Part shown: positions 1 to 11,034 of the stretch, piece after piece
How the letters are laid out: each line of letters begins with the position of its first letter
Position numbering within the stretch: position 1 is the first letter of the stretch
Origin: Plasmodium coatneyi
Taxonomy: Eukaryota > Apicomplexa > Aconoidasida > Haemosporida > Plasmodiidae
DNA length: 64,000 nucleotides
Assembly (NCBI RefSeq): GCF_001680005.1
Contig: NC_033560.1
Span: forward strand, 1,429,501 to 1,493,500
Reading direction: 5' to 3'
Program-made: the position numbers and the translations under genes
Notes under the pieces: model-generated
The model's input: only the letters and a program-made list of their open reading frames with translations
Told to the model about the DNA's origin: nothing
Database searches by the model: none

Positions 1-300
1 CCTGCTTCGGATGTTTCACTGCTTTCTGTTGGTTTTTGCACCGTCTGTGTGTAGGCGGATTGCTATTTTTCCCTTTCCAGTTCGATACATATAAAGATAT
101 CAGCTTTCAGGGGAATGTGGGTACACAAAAATTTGAAATGCCTACTGGTTCCGCGTCATCCACTTTTCTCCCTGCGTGCATCTCATTTTGTGTCGAACTA
201 GGAAGTTCCAATGCGCAGAGCTATAAAACTACACGCGCTGGAACTGGAAGAACTGCAGCAGAAGGGGCGGCAGATCGAGAAGAAAATAAAGAATATGTAG
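1..300 (+). CDS. 3' end of an unrecognised spliced gene (partial, runs off left edge)
   Basis: An open frame runs from the window edge to 116 and encodes a hydrophobic, aromatic-rich segment (ending FPFQFDTYKDISFQGN). A GTGGGT donor follows at 117, and a pyrimidine-rich stretch ends in CTAG at 201. Joining 1-116 to 202-300 keeps phase 0 and adds a charged, coiled-coil-like C terminus (ALELEELQQKGRQIEKKIKNM) ending at TAG 298-300. The heptad-like Leu/Lys/Glu pattern and the clean splice phase are why I regard this as coding rather than chance. The first part looks membrane-associated. I do not recognise the family and the start lies outside the window. It probably belongs to the conserved core that borders the antigen zone. 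The intron choice is inference. Confidence 0.45.
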
Positions 301-1087
301 CCAAAAAAAGAAAAAAAGTACAACTAGTATATATTCCGTTTTATGAGATTTACAGGAGGGTGCATAGAACTGCGTAACGAATGTAGATGCATAAAGTGTA
401 TAGGAGGTCACCGTTTAAATTGACTAACCAACGGTTTGATTTTTCGAAGAGGTGACTTAAAAAAATTACACGCATGTTGATACGAACAAATTAGCAAATC
501 AGCAGATGGGCAAGCCGTTCAATTTTAATGTGGCTTATTTTTGCCATTCCCCCAATTCATCATTAAGAATAAAATTAGGGGAGGAGAACTAATGGGTATT
601 GAGGGAAAAAAGAAAAATGACATTTTGGCAGGTGGTTAGATATGCCGTTCGTCATTCTTTTTTCGTAACTCGGATGATAGGCATTATTGAGATATATAAT
701 ATTTATTCTTTTGAGCGGCCCTATATTTGAGCACTTCTTTTTCATAAATTTATTTCAAATAGAAAGAATGAAACTATGAGAAGCGTTTGTTAAATGTATT
801 TTTACGTTGATCCTTTATGCATAAAACGACGTACCCTACTTGCCCATTTGTGCACGTATCCTTCTAATGAATAACACCTCAAACTAAATATCATTTCACT
901 CAAAAATAAATGTTTAAAAGGGGAAAAAGAAAAAAAAAAAAAACGGGGCCTACCATGTGCCATGAACCTTCTATAAATGGCAAAATAGAGTGTTAAAATT
1001 GGGACCCCTTTTTTTTTAGTATTATTTATTTTTTTTTTTTTCTTTCTCTTATAAAGTATTGTTATGACAAGAGAGTTACTCTGATTT

Positions 1088-1121
<34 letters not shown>

Positions 1122-3175
1122 GAATTATCGCGAAGCCCGTACTAAATATACCGCATTTTTTACCTACGTATGTTTATGCTTTCATCTTCCTTTTACTATT
1201 TTTTTTTGAGAACTGTTCAATGAGGAGGGAGCACTTTGTGCGTAAAAGGTTGATCAGCTTGTTGACCTGTTCGCTGAAAAAAAGGTAGAAATATTGCGAA
1301 CATAAATATGTACATAATGTGCCTATGTACATATGCATCCTTTCTTAGCGTAGCTCCAGTGAAAATTCGGCTTTTTCCCATTGCGTGTAAACACGGGGGG
1401 ATTTCTTTTAAATGCATTATCGGAGAGGGAAATGAGCCAAATATGGAGGTATATTAGGAAGGTGGAAGGAATTGAAGGAATGTAATTCGGTAGATGTGCA
1501 GAAGGGGTTATAGGAGCGAGCATACAGAATCTGTTGCCCGACATGTGTATGTTGATCGGGAAGTTAATTTTAAAAAAGTAGGCACACTATAAGGAGTTAA
1601 AAATGCAGCTCGTCACGCTCACTAATATTAAAGAGTGACACAATATGTTGTTCCTTATTGCGTGAGTTATAGGGCTTATAAACATGGCCCTTTTTCTTCC
1701 ACTTTGCCGTGCTCAGCGTGTTGTGGCATTTTCCTCACCTTCGTTGCTTAAGTGTTAAAGAAATTTTTGTAATGGTAATGGGAAAAAATATATATTATAT
1801 GTGCAGTATGTATTTACGAATTTTGATAAGAACAGTAAATTAGGTGAATATGTTTTCGGATGCGTTTCATTTGTTGGATGGTGAATAATCCCAGTTGTAA
1901 AAGTGGAACGCATAACGGAAGCAAACAAAGGTGATTTTGTGAATATGTCGATGTGACAATAAAGGGGATAGGTCAAAGGATTTTGTATAGCGTGGAACTA
2001 ATCCATATCGTGGACCTACTTCCTCAAACATGTGGCACAGGGAAAAAAGAAGAAAAAAAAAATCCCCGTTGGCACAGCTGATCCCTCATTTTTAGTTCGT
2101 ACTGATTATGACAGTACACTGCTATATGATGCCTAGGAGCGCAACTGTGTAGTGCGCACAATGTTTTTCTTGTCTACTATGGGGGAAGGAACATATTATT
2201 GTAATATTCGGATACTTCTCCTGCCGTAAATATTTTTAAAGTTCAAAGCAGGGTAAGAAATTATTCCCATAAAAGGTATCTACCGAAGCAGTGTTATGAA
2301 TAATGCGAGAAGTAGCTGAATATAGAATAACTTATATTTGATATGTTTTTTTTTGGGGGGGAGGGGATGAGAGAAAATGTTGTGGGGAAATATGCAAAAG
2401 GGGAAGTGTAGAATATTTATTTGTATTATATTCATATTTATAATTATATTTGTATTGGCACTTGTACGTGGTAATGCACATGGGCCTACACATATGTATA
2501 ATAGCACACAGAGGAAGAAAATTATTTATGAAAAAAAAAATAAGAAAAAACGATTTCGCCACGCGACAGAAGGTGGGCTACATAAAACAGTGGCCAAAGT
2601 AAGGAAAAAATACTTAATTGTACTTGAATATTTATATAGCTATGAACCAATCGTGGAAACATCGATTTGGAAATATGGTTAATTCGGTCCGTTAAGCCAT
2701 ATTTGTAACTGCGTTGCGGGTTTAGGTGCGTTGTTCGCGCTGCTTGCTTTGGCCGCATATCAGTGTGTGTTTTCCCTCTGGGGGTATTACCATTACTATT
2801 GCTATTATTATTGTCTTTGTGCCTTTTCAAGCTATGAGCAAATCGTTACGGTCCCATTTCGGAAAGTATCCCCTCAGTGGTGTCATCTCATTCGGGCTGA
2901 TCTAATGTTGGATAAGAATACACTTCGCAGTTATGGAACACGTGGCCTTATTCGGAGTGAGATAATAGGCAAACGCGGAAAAAAAGGTTATCCTTTTTTA
3001 TAAGTTTTTTTTTTTTTTTTTTCCCCTCCCTTTTCTTCTTCTTACATTTTAGCTTTCTCAGTTATAGTTGACCCAGCCGTGTAGCGGATAAGGGGTCCAT
3101 TTGGCAGAGCAAAGAAGCGCCTAATGCGCACATTGTTAGTTTGGACCACTTTTCCTTCTTTGAGTGTAACTAACT
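301..3175. other. intergenic region, no convincing gene
   Basis: A+T-rich spacer between the partial gene and the tail of the tryptophan-rich antigen gene. It holds long T tracts (about 1018-1040, 1097-1122, 3005-3022) typical of Plasmodium intergenic DNA. The open frames at 1217-1544, 1755-1976 and 2280-2562 on the minus strand have unremarkable composition and I leave them out. One small plus-strand frame (2377-2682) is listed separately as a weak candidate. Confidence 0.6.
2377..2682 (+). CDS. small putative membrane-anchored protein (weak candidate)
   Basis: A 101-codon frame starts ATG-TTG-TGG and has a strongly hydrophobic segment at residues 12-31 (about 20 residues of Ile/Phe/Leu/Val preceded by Lys/Arg), followed by a basic region (KKNKKKRFRH) and a short C-terminal part. 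This would fit a signal anchor with a basic soluble domain, which is common among small exported Plasmodium proteins, but no PEXEL motif (RxLxE/Q/D) is present and I do not recognise a family. The frame could equally be a chance product of A+T-rich DNA, because a 100-codon frame is not rare at this base composition. There is no support from neighbours. Confidence 0.2.
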   Translation: MLWGNMQKGKCRIFICIIFIFIIIFVLALVRGNAHGPTHMYNSTQRKKIIYEKKNKKKRFRHATEGGLHKTVAKVRKKYLIVLEYLYSYEPIVETSIWKYG

Positions 3176-4512
3176 TTATTTATTTAATGCAGCCTTCGCC
3201 TTTGCGGTTAGGTTTCTTCTCTCCTCATTCCACACTTTCCACTTTTTCTGGTTCATCCAATTGGTGATAAAGGTCTCTACCCATTGGTTGTACAGAATGT
3301 TCTTTTCATCTTTCCATTGTATCCACTCATTTAGAATGTTGGTAATAAAAATATTATCTTTTCTCTTTACCCATTCGAACCAATCATCCCATTCATCTTC
3401 AGTTCTCTCTTTAAAAGCTTCATACTTTTTTTTTTTAAATATTTGGAATATTTTGGAAGACCATGGCTGATCTTCAAACCCTTCCCACTGTTCCTGTTCT
3501 TCTCGTTTCCAGTCACACATTAACCAGTCGATGATTTTGTCTTTTTTCCATTGAATCCATTTCTTCACAATTAATTCGTCTAGGTGAGATTGTTTTTCGA
3601 AAAACCATTTCTTCCATTCGATATCGAGGTATACTCTTCCGCTCGTTTGGATCCACTCTCTCCACTGAGGCTCAGTCCAATTCATGGAGTTCTTAATCAT
3701 ATTGGTGTGAAATTCTTTATCCATGTTAGGGTTAAAGTGGGACCATTTTTTCTGTATCGATTCCATCCATGTGTTCCAATCTTCTTCTTTTTCTTCCATA
3801 AATGCATTTTTTTCATTTTCTAGCTTTTTATAGAATATTTTCCATTCTCGTTCCAATTTCTTCAACCAGTCCTTCCATTCTTGTCTTTTCCACTCTTCGG
3901 TCCTTTCTACGGGTTCTTCCTCCTTTGGGGCCTCCTCCTCTTCATCTTCGCATTGGCCTCCTATGAAGTCTTTAAAATCTCCATTCTGGCATGAGAAGGC
4001 GAGGGGGATCATATGTATAACTAACCGTGAATACGGACAGGTTGATACGAACAGGTTGATACGGACAGGTTGATACGAACAGGTTGATACGAACAGGTTG
4101 ATACGAACAGGTTAATACGAACAGGTTGATACGAACAGGTTGATACGAACAGGTTAACACAAACAGGGGGAAGAGAACAGACTAGTGCTGTTATCCCCCC
4201 TTGCACATGTAGATTTTTTTTTTTTTTTTATCTTACCGTGGAAAGAACGCCAAAAGCAACGGCGGATGTGATGGCAGTCATGATGATACCCACCGTTAGG
4301 ACCATCTGCTCCTTATCGAGACTGGTTAGGAGTTTATCTTTGTACCTTAAGGCTATCTCTGTAAGAGGATTGGAACTTGTCAAGGGGGTGCTCAAAACTT
4401 CTGTAGCTTCTTCCATGGTGACTGTTTGTGGTGAAATAGTTTGGTTAACTGAAGGGAGTGCGTGAAGTGATCGTTTTATAAAAGCAGAATAGCTGCTATG
4501 AAATTGGAACAT
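3176..4512 (-). CDS. tryptophan-rich antigen (Pv-fam-a / TRAg type), two exons
   Basis: Exon 1 is 4512-4237 (92 codons); it has a hydrophobic segment near residues 70-90 and ends at a GTAAGA donor in phase 0. Exon 2 is 3985-3176 after a TGCCAG acceptor and encodes 269 residues, of which 27 are tryptophan. They occur as W-x(2-3)-W pairs inside a Lys/Glu-rich helical domain, the signature of the Plasmodium tryptophan-rich antigen C-terminal domain. An acidic linker (EDEEEEAPKEEEPVE) precedes it. The predicted protein is 361 residues. Members of this family in P. vivax are red-cell-associated or exported, several bind erythrocytes, and all have this short-exon/long-exon plan. The gene is head to head with the PST-A gene, sharing about 1.7 kb of upstream DNA. 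The 251-bp intron contains a 14-bp tandem repeat. The start was chosen as the first ATG of the open exon 1. Confidence 0.88.
4030..4165 (-). repeat. 14-bp minisatellite inside the tryptophan-rich antigen intron
   Basis: About ten tandem copies of a 14-bp unit (plus-strand GGTTGATACGAACA, with a few substitutions such as ATACGGAC and AATACGAAC). The array lies between the donor at 4236 and the acceptor at 3986. It is open in two minus-strand frames, producing repetitive Leu/Val/Cys-rich peptides, but those frames are intronic and not credible proteins. Confidence 0.9.
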
Positions 4513-6197
4513 ATTCTATAAGCTGTATTCCGGAGGAATAAAAATTTCTTAGCCCAGTTGCACCTATCTTATTCGGGCATTTATACTTAAATTCTTCACT
4601 CAGGGTAAGGAGAAAATAGAATAAAATAATCGATTAGGGATGTTGATTTTTCTTTATTTAGAAAAAAATAAAAATTCAAAAAATTGCGGGCAAGCGAACG
4701 TACAAGAAAGGAACTTCCAATTGAAATGAAATGCTTGTTACTCTGAGAAATGCATTTTCTGAAGAATCAATCTACATCTAAAATTTTTATTTTTCTAAAA
4801 TGATTCTCATCCGAATCTCAATATAAGTATAAACGTGAATTGAAGGAGAAAAAAAAAAAAGGGAAAAAATATTTTTTGTAAGGCAAATAATGTGGCGTTG
4901 CTTAAAAAATAATATGCGCATATTTATTTATGCAATTTTTAATATTCTTCTAATATGCGCAATAACAATGATTAAGAAACCGTGATGATACTACTAATCC
5001 GGGCAGACGCAGAAATAATAATTAATAATATATATATAAACGAAATCACAAAAAATAGAACACCATGGGGTCGACGGACTGATATATCTAATTTCGTTGC
5101 TTATACTTTTTTTGTTGTTCATTTAGAAGGTTGAAAAGATTTTAAATTCAACCGGAGCGGAGTAAATTAGAAAAGAAGAAGGGCCTCCATCAATCGCATA
5201 TAGGAGATTTATAAATTGGAGTGTTAGGATTTATAATTTTAGAGTTACTAAAATGCTCAGAAGTGTATTTTTGTATGTTATTTATATGAGCATATATATA
5301 TACATATATATGGTGCGCTATGGCGCCTTACGCGATGAAAAGGGAAGGGGGTTACAAATATTATGGGAAGCATGTCAAAGTATGTGCCTAATAATTTGTT
5401 GCAGTTATTATTTTATGCACGCTGTGGCGGGGTATATAATGCGGGCCCTAGCAACGGTACGCGATGTTGTCATCATTTATTTATTTATGTACCCCCCATT
5501 TTTTTTTTTTTTTTGTATTTTTCTAGTCGTCTCATTTAAAATAATAAATAATACATATATTCTTATCAGACGCAAGAATAATTAATTTGTGCACTAGGAT
5601 GAAAATAGAATGAAACGCAACCACCATTCAGGAGTAATTTGTTTTTACTTTAATGTATATATTAGAAAAAATTATAATTTTAAAAGTTGTATTTTTTTTG
5701 TCCATATTACTTTATTACGAAGAAAAGTAACATTGGAAGTTAGTGCAATGGAAAAAAATAAAAAAAAGAAAGAAAAAGAAAGAAATAGTAATTTTTCTTT
5801 GTAAAAAAAGTGGGAGCACGCGCGGCTACGATGCAATAAGAAATAGTATTTTGTCCAAATTCCATGGGGGGTGGTGTATTTAAGGTCTTTGCTGAATTAA
5901 ACCGAAGCTGAAGGGAAGGGGATGAATTACCCATTTTATGGATAGGCTTAATGCGGTACAGTTAAAAGCAGAAGTTAGAAAAGTTCCCCTCCCCCCTTTT
6001 TTCTGTGATCATTATTGTATTAAGAATATACACTCCCTTTGAGAACAGCTTCTCTTGAGGAGCTTTCTCCTTGAGACGTTATACTAAGTCGCACATTTCT
6101 TTTATTTTTTTCTGTCCACTGTTTGTTTGATTTTTCATTTTATGTTGAACTAAAAAATTTTTTTTTTTTTTGTTTTTTTTTTTTTTTAACTTATATA
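4513..6197. promoter_or_regulatory. shared divergent upstream region (tryptophan-rich antigen / PST-A hydrolase)
   Basis: About 1.7 kb of A+T-rich DNA between two divergently transcribed genes. It must contain both promoters. I see TA-rich stretches around 5020-5040 and 5290-5310 and poly(T) runs just upstream of the hydrolase ATG (6160-6187), but no recognisable factor site. The short frames at 5253-5585 and 5610-5804 are compositionally low-complexity and are not called. Confidence 0.4.
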
Positions 6198-7337
6198 ATG
6201 GTTGATAATGAATCGCGCGATGGAGAAATATGCTTGAGAGGGGCCACTAGATTAGACGGCAAACCAACACTTGGTGCTTTCTTTAATAAGGATGGGTTGT
6301 TATTACGATCATACGGATGGATAGTAAGGAATGCGGTAGGCCTCATTGTATTAATCCATGGATTAAATTCACACACGAGGTTTTCATTTTTGAGGCATAA
6401 CGTTGAAATAGTAAATAACGATAAAGCCATATTAAAAGATGGAAATAATTTTTACGTTTATAAAGATAGCTGGGTAGAACATTTTAATAAACATGGATAT
6501 TCCGTTTTTGGATTAGATTTACAAGGTCATGGACTGTCCGACGGGTGGGACAATTTAAAAGCTAACGTAAAAGAGTTTGATGATTTCGCCTATGATGTAA
6601 TGCAGTATATTAGGAACATTCAGGATAGCATAAATGATTCCAATGTTGGTGATCCACGGAAGGGGGAGGATGGTAGTTTGCCATTTCGGGAGGACCAAAT
6701 ATGTGGAAGGAAGACTCTTCCCACTTACGTAGTAGGCATATCCATGGGGGGAAGTATCGCTTTAAGGATGCTACAAATATTAGGGAAGTCGCATAATAGA
6801 AGAGAAGGTACGGGATTGTATATCAACGGATGCATATCCATCTCTCCGATGATAACTGCTAAAAAGCTACCATCGAGAAATTCGTTCCTATTTCAGTACG
6901 TTTATCTCCCATTGTCCAAGTGCATTGCTGATTGGTTTCCAACGGTGAGACTTATTTCCAAGTATCCATATAAGAAGTATCCGTATGTTAAATATATTAT
7001 TAAGTATGATAAAATTCGATCTAAGGAGGCAATCACGTGTAGACTTGGCTATGAGCTTTTGAAAGCAATTGGCACCTTAGACAATGACATAGAACACATG
7101 CCTAAAGATATCCCTGTGTTGATTATTCATTCTAAGGAGGACATTTTGTGCTGCTATGACGGATCCCTGTCGTTCTATAATCGACTCGATGTGAACAATA
7201 AGGAAATGCACACACTGGAGGATATGGAACATACCGTCGTTCAGGAGCCCGGAAATGAAAAAGTTTTGAAAAAAATCGTAGATTGGATTATGGGTCTGCC
7301 GTCGTCAAAAGTGGGCAGCACGTCGAAAGGGAATTGA
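6198..7337 (+). CDS. PST-A type lysophospholipase / alpha-beta hydrolase
   Basis: Single-exon protein of 379 residues. The ATG at 6198 is chosen because the frame upstream of it is only a poly-Phe read through a poly(T) tract. The alpha/beta-hydrolase landmarks are in order: oxyanion LIHG at about 52-55; the strand-turn LDLQGHGLSDG at about 106-116; the nucleophile elbow GISMGG with Ser182; a candidate acid Asp315 after LIIHSKED; and a candidate base His345 in DMEHTV. This is the pattern of the Plasmodium subtelomere-A (PST-A) lysophospholipase family, monoacylglycerol-lipase-like enzymes that hydrolyse acyl-lysophospholipids. No N-terminal signal sequence is evident, so location (cytosolic, membrane-associated or exported) is open. 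All catalytic positions are intact, so the enzyme should be active. It lies at the edge of the antigen zone, as PST-A genes typically do. Confidence 0.9.
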   Translation: MVDNESRDGEICLRGATRLDGKPTLGAFFNKDGLLLRSYGWIVRNAVGLIVLIHGLNSHTRFSFLRHNVEIVNNDKAILKDGNNFYVYKDSWVEHFNKHGYSVFGLDLQGHGLSDGWDNLKANVKEFDDFAYDVMQYIRNIQDSINDSNVGDPRKGEDGSLPFREDQICGRKTLPTYVVGISMGGSIALRMLQILGKSHNRREGTGLYINGCISISPMITAKKLPSRNSFLFQYVYLPLSKCIADWFPTVRLISKYPYKKYPYVKYIIKYDKIRSKEAITCRLGYELLKAIGTLDNDIEHMPKDIPVLIIHSKEDILCCYDGSLSFYNRLDVNNKEMHTLEDMEHTVVQEPGNEKVLKKIVDWIMGLPSSKVGSTSKGN

Positions 7338-7885
7338 GCATCTGAGCTGCTTAGCATATAGGAGGTGTTTCTCCCTATGAGGAAAGGAATGCACATGGTT
7401 CCCCTTCTCTATTTTTTTTTTTTAAGGAAATGTGCAATCCACCTTTTTTACTAACACAGAGAGTGAATGACACGATGGCGCGGGAATGTGTGTGTACACC
7501 TCGCAGGAGTAACATTTTGTGTGACTCATTTTTTTTTTTTTTTTTTTTTATGTTAATCAGTGTTGATCATTTTATTGTGTATTAATTTTTTTTTTTTTCT
7601 TTATGCTCCCTTCATAACTGTTTACTATGTTGATTAAAAATTATAATCTTCCGATTGGCAACATTTATTTTTGATGTGTTCGTTGCGGAGGATTATTTTT
7701 TTTGGACACTTCAACATTCACTTTCACTTTCACTTTCACATGAAAATGAAAAATGTTAAGGAAAGCGAAGAAGTCCTTTTGAAAAAGGAAGGGTGGTAAT
7801 AAATTAAACAAATATTGTGTTCAATTGTTGTATGTCACAAAACATGGTTTCGATATGCATAATTAATAATATATATGCGTGTAAA

Positions 7886-7919
<34 letters not shown>

Positions 7920-8438
7920 CGTAATCTAATAAATTTTTGTCGGATCAAAAATTAAACAGAAATTTATATCTTTTGTCATTTAATGATGAATTAAAGCTGT
8001 GCACATTCAAGTAGTAATATTAATATTACATCATATAGATATGGTGTAAAAAACAAGGAAAAGAACAGAGTGAACCTTCTGGTCACAGGTTTACAAAAAG
8101 AGAGATTTATTAAATTTGACAAATATAGGAATGTTCAAAAATGAGATATCCCTCTGTACCAAGTCTGTCCATACCGAAATGTAAACATAGTATAACATAT
8201 GAGGTATAACACCACACCGCCCTCGTTCCTTAGGTGTTGTGTAATAAATGATCTAAATAAACCTCCTCACAACACACATTTTTTTCCATTTCATACACTC
8301 CTCAAACAACAAAGCCAAAATTAACATCCACACTCTCCACAACACCTATTAAGAATTATGAGCACGATATATTTCCCCGCTGTCCTTTACCCACATATAT
8401 TTCACTTACATCCTTCATTACAATTGTGCATTGGAATA
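7338..8438. other. intergenic, homopolymer-rich
   Basis: Downstream of the hydrolase. Contains poly(T) at 7530-7549, a TTTCACTTTCAC hexamer repeat at 7722-7740 and a long poly(A) at 7888-7918. No gene is supported. Confidence 0.5.
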
Positions 8439-8582
8439 TTAACCTTCACTTATACATAGATGAATCGCCACGATTCCTATTAGGAACATGACAGAGCTAA
8501 CCCCAAATTGTATGATACCATCCAACTTTGCCATCAAACTCTTCTCTGCAGTATTATCCCTGTGTGCAAGTGTAGCGCACAC
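8439..8582 (-). pseudogene. possible relic of a C-terminal membrane exon
   Basis: Read on the minus strand from about 8582 to the TAA at 8441-8439, an open stretch encodes HRDNTAEKSLMAKLDGIIQF followed by a hydrophobic helix (GVSSVMFLIGIVAIHLCI) and a three-residue tail. It looks like the end of a secreted or exported membrane protein: a plausible helix, a basic flank and a quick stop. Nothing coding is recognisable upstream of it, where the DNA becomes an ACCACATGG-type repeat. I read it as a surviving exon fragment of a degraded antigen gene; chance is possible. Confidence 0.22.
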
Positions 8583-8605
8583 GTGGCGTTCTTAGAACTA
8601 TGCTG

Positions 8606-8715
8606 ACCACATGAACCACATGAACCACATGATCCATATGGATCATGTAGACCATGTCGACCATATAATCCACATGGTCCAAGTGCTGCAGATGGTCCAC
8701 GCGATCCACATGGTG
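8606..8715. repeat. CATG-rich 9-12 bp degenerate repeat
   Basis: Roughly ten imperfect copies of ACCACATG / GATCCACATGG / GACCATGTCG. Both strands are open (His/Met- or Val/Asp-rich peptides) only because of the repeat. It includes the near-palindrome GATCCATATGGATC at 8631-8644. Confidence 0.7.
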
Positions 8716-11034
8716 TGTAGAATTATATATATGTGTATCTTGGGCGATGTCGCAACTGTACACAAATTCGTAGTCTGCAATTGGACAGTTCTCTATGCTC
8801 TGTATGGGCTACCCTTTTTAGGCCCTATGTACGCACCATCTACGCATATAATACGTGGTCATGGCAACCATAGTATTGGAGGTTTGTCTATACTACTCAG
8901 GTGGGCGACGGCCCCGACGGCGGGGTCATCCCCGTTAGGGTTACTTTCCCTATTTATAGCTCCCCTTTGGGGTCTCCCCCTTTGGAGGACCCTCCATGCT
9001 GGGGGGCACCCCCCCCAAAAGTGCAAAAAAAAAAAAGGAAAAGTTAAAATAGGAAACGTCCATAGAACTAATCAGCGACAGTGGAATGTCAAGCTCAGAG
9101 AGGGGAAAGGTAATGCAAATGGGGGAGGGAATGTATACTACATTCTTGGGTTATATGGAAGGTCCGAACATGACACTTTCGGGGGAAGGGGTCTAAGGAA
9201 GGAGGATGAAGGAAGAGGAATTTCCATTTTAGGAAAGGAAAGGAGGTGGTCTAAGGAGGAAGGTAGGAAAGGAAAGGGCCTAAGGAGGGAAGTAAGGAGA
9301 GTATAAGGAAGGAGTGTCTAAGGGAGGAGGAAGATTAAAGGGTTGGATTCTGCATTTAGGGTAAAGGAAGGTTAAAAAGGAAACAGGGGGTCTAGGGAAG
9401 GGAAGGAGGTGGTCTAGGGGAAGTCTACACATGTGCAATGTCGTTTTGCTGTAGTTCAGTTGAAAGGGGTTTTTCACTGTGCAAATTCCACTCTATATTC
9501 ACCACACATGGGGCAACATACTACGGTAGTACCTCCAATTTTGTTATGACTGTCGTTGTCTTCGACATAATTAAGAGGAGTGCAGTATGATGGAGTAAAG
9601 GTTGTATGGTCGCCCTACTAGGGAATAAACTCGAAATATTTTATATATAAGGAATGTATAGAGAACAATGTCTGTAATAAATGAATATTTACTAGCACAA
9701 CATGAAGTAAGTTAACACGGAAAAAATATGTAGAAGAAGGAACGCTGTTCTGAACATGAAGGAGGGGGCGCGACTATAGTGTATTCAGCTTATTCTCTTA
9801 TAAGATATTCCTTAATAAACTTCTGATATACACTTATGCAGTACTATTGATAATCATATTTGCTGTGCGCACACACCGAACACACTATTAAACTTCACTT
9901 TTCTTCATTTATTCTTTTCTTCCTTCCAAATTGTGATTTATCATCATTACTATATGTTGGAACAAATGAGTACACCAATGGCAGTAATGATGATGGTCAT
10001 CATCATTCATATATAATAACAACAATATATATATATATTTTACTAACATCGTATACACATAAAAAAAAGGAGTTCCCCCCAGAAAACCAAAACGTCCTAA
10101 CACCCCAAACTTCTTAACCCTTATGAACTACCTAGTAGTGTAAAATAAAAGGGAAAAAGAAGAAAAGGGCGTTTACATTAATATATAGAATATAATATGC
10201 ATTATGGGAGAAGTGACTCAAATAATGTAGTGCACATTCCACATGTAAGAAATGAGTTACAGCACACTTATCAGGGAGCAAGGAAAAAAAAAAGATGTAT
10301 TATTATTATTGAAGGACCATGAAAGAGAAGGGGGAAGATGTCATGTAAGATATGATGATACGGATTCGTAACCTTCTCTTTTTCACACATGTAAATAATG
10401 TAGTGTTTCTCATTAGTTATGTATCACTTATTGTGTAAGTGTACGTTGGACTTGTTGAATAATAAGGAATATACACATTTGGAGGTTGAAATAAAGAGCT
10501 CACAATGCAGACGAAGTGTATTGCATTTGTTAACAGTTCTTAGTAATCTTTTAAACAACAGTGAAGCATGAATTAATATAATAAGTGCTAACATTTTTGC
10601 TCATATATGACTATTCCTTTATGTATATAATAACTAAGTGGTAGGATTAATAATATGATGCTTTGAACTATTAGCAACAATAAGAGAGTATGGTGTGTGA
10701 AGAATATATGAAGTATGATTTTTTTATTTTTATTTCATTATTTCTTGCTTAGTTTCTTCTACTTGTGCAATAATTATATGTGTAAAGTGATTTTATGTGT
10801 ATACATAATATCTTATCATTACTTGAAAATGAAGCAATATGTATTACTGAGAGGAAGTGAATAAGAATTTGATATATGTCCAAGCTCATAATCACTAGTC
10901 AAACGGAATTGTCACACATACAATTCCATTCATAATCATGAAACAAGGAATATTTTTGTACACATTCCTTTTAAATGATTGAACATTGTTAGATTACTTT
11001 TATATATATACATCAAAAAATGTGTATGTAAACA
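8716..11034. other. spacer upstream of the first KIR gene; polypurine block
   Basis: Positions 8880-9010 are unusually G+C-rich for this window. About 9180-9420 is a purine tract built on GGTCTAAGGAGGAAGG-type units; related sequence occurs after the 11-kb KIR stop (12,310-12,355) and, in reverse complement, in the second intron of the 51-kb KIR gene (52,215-52,340). The rest (9.5-11.0 kb) is A+T-rich upstream DNA of the KIR gene, including a possible conserved element near 10,781-10,810. The long frame at 8611-9306 is repeat-derived and is not called. Confidence 0.5.
10781..10810 (+). promoter_or_regulatory. candidate KIR upstream element
   Basis: AAAGTGATTTTATGTGTATA lies about 245 bp before the exon 1 ATG. 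Similar sequences occur at similar distances upstream of the KIR genes at 24.7 kb and 62.4 kb. This is only shared sequence and position; there is no experimental support. Confidence 0.3.

Noticed and set aside
8611..9306. 231-codon plus-strand open frame
   Set aside because: Its first part is the CATG repeat read as His/Met, and its end is a purine tract read as Gly/Arg/Glu. There is no domain, no splice logic and uneven composition.
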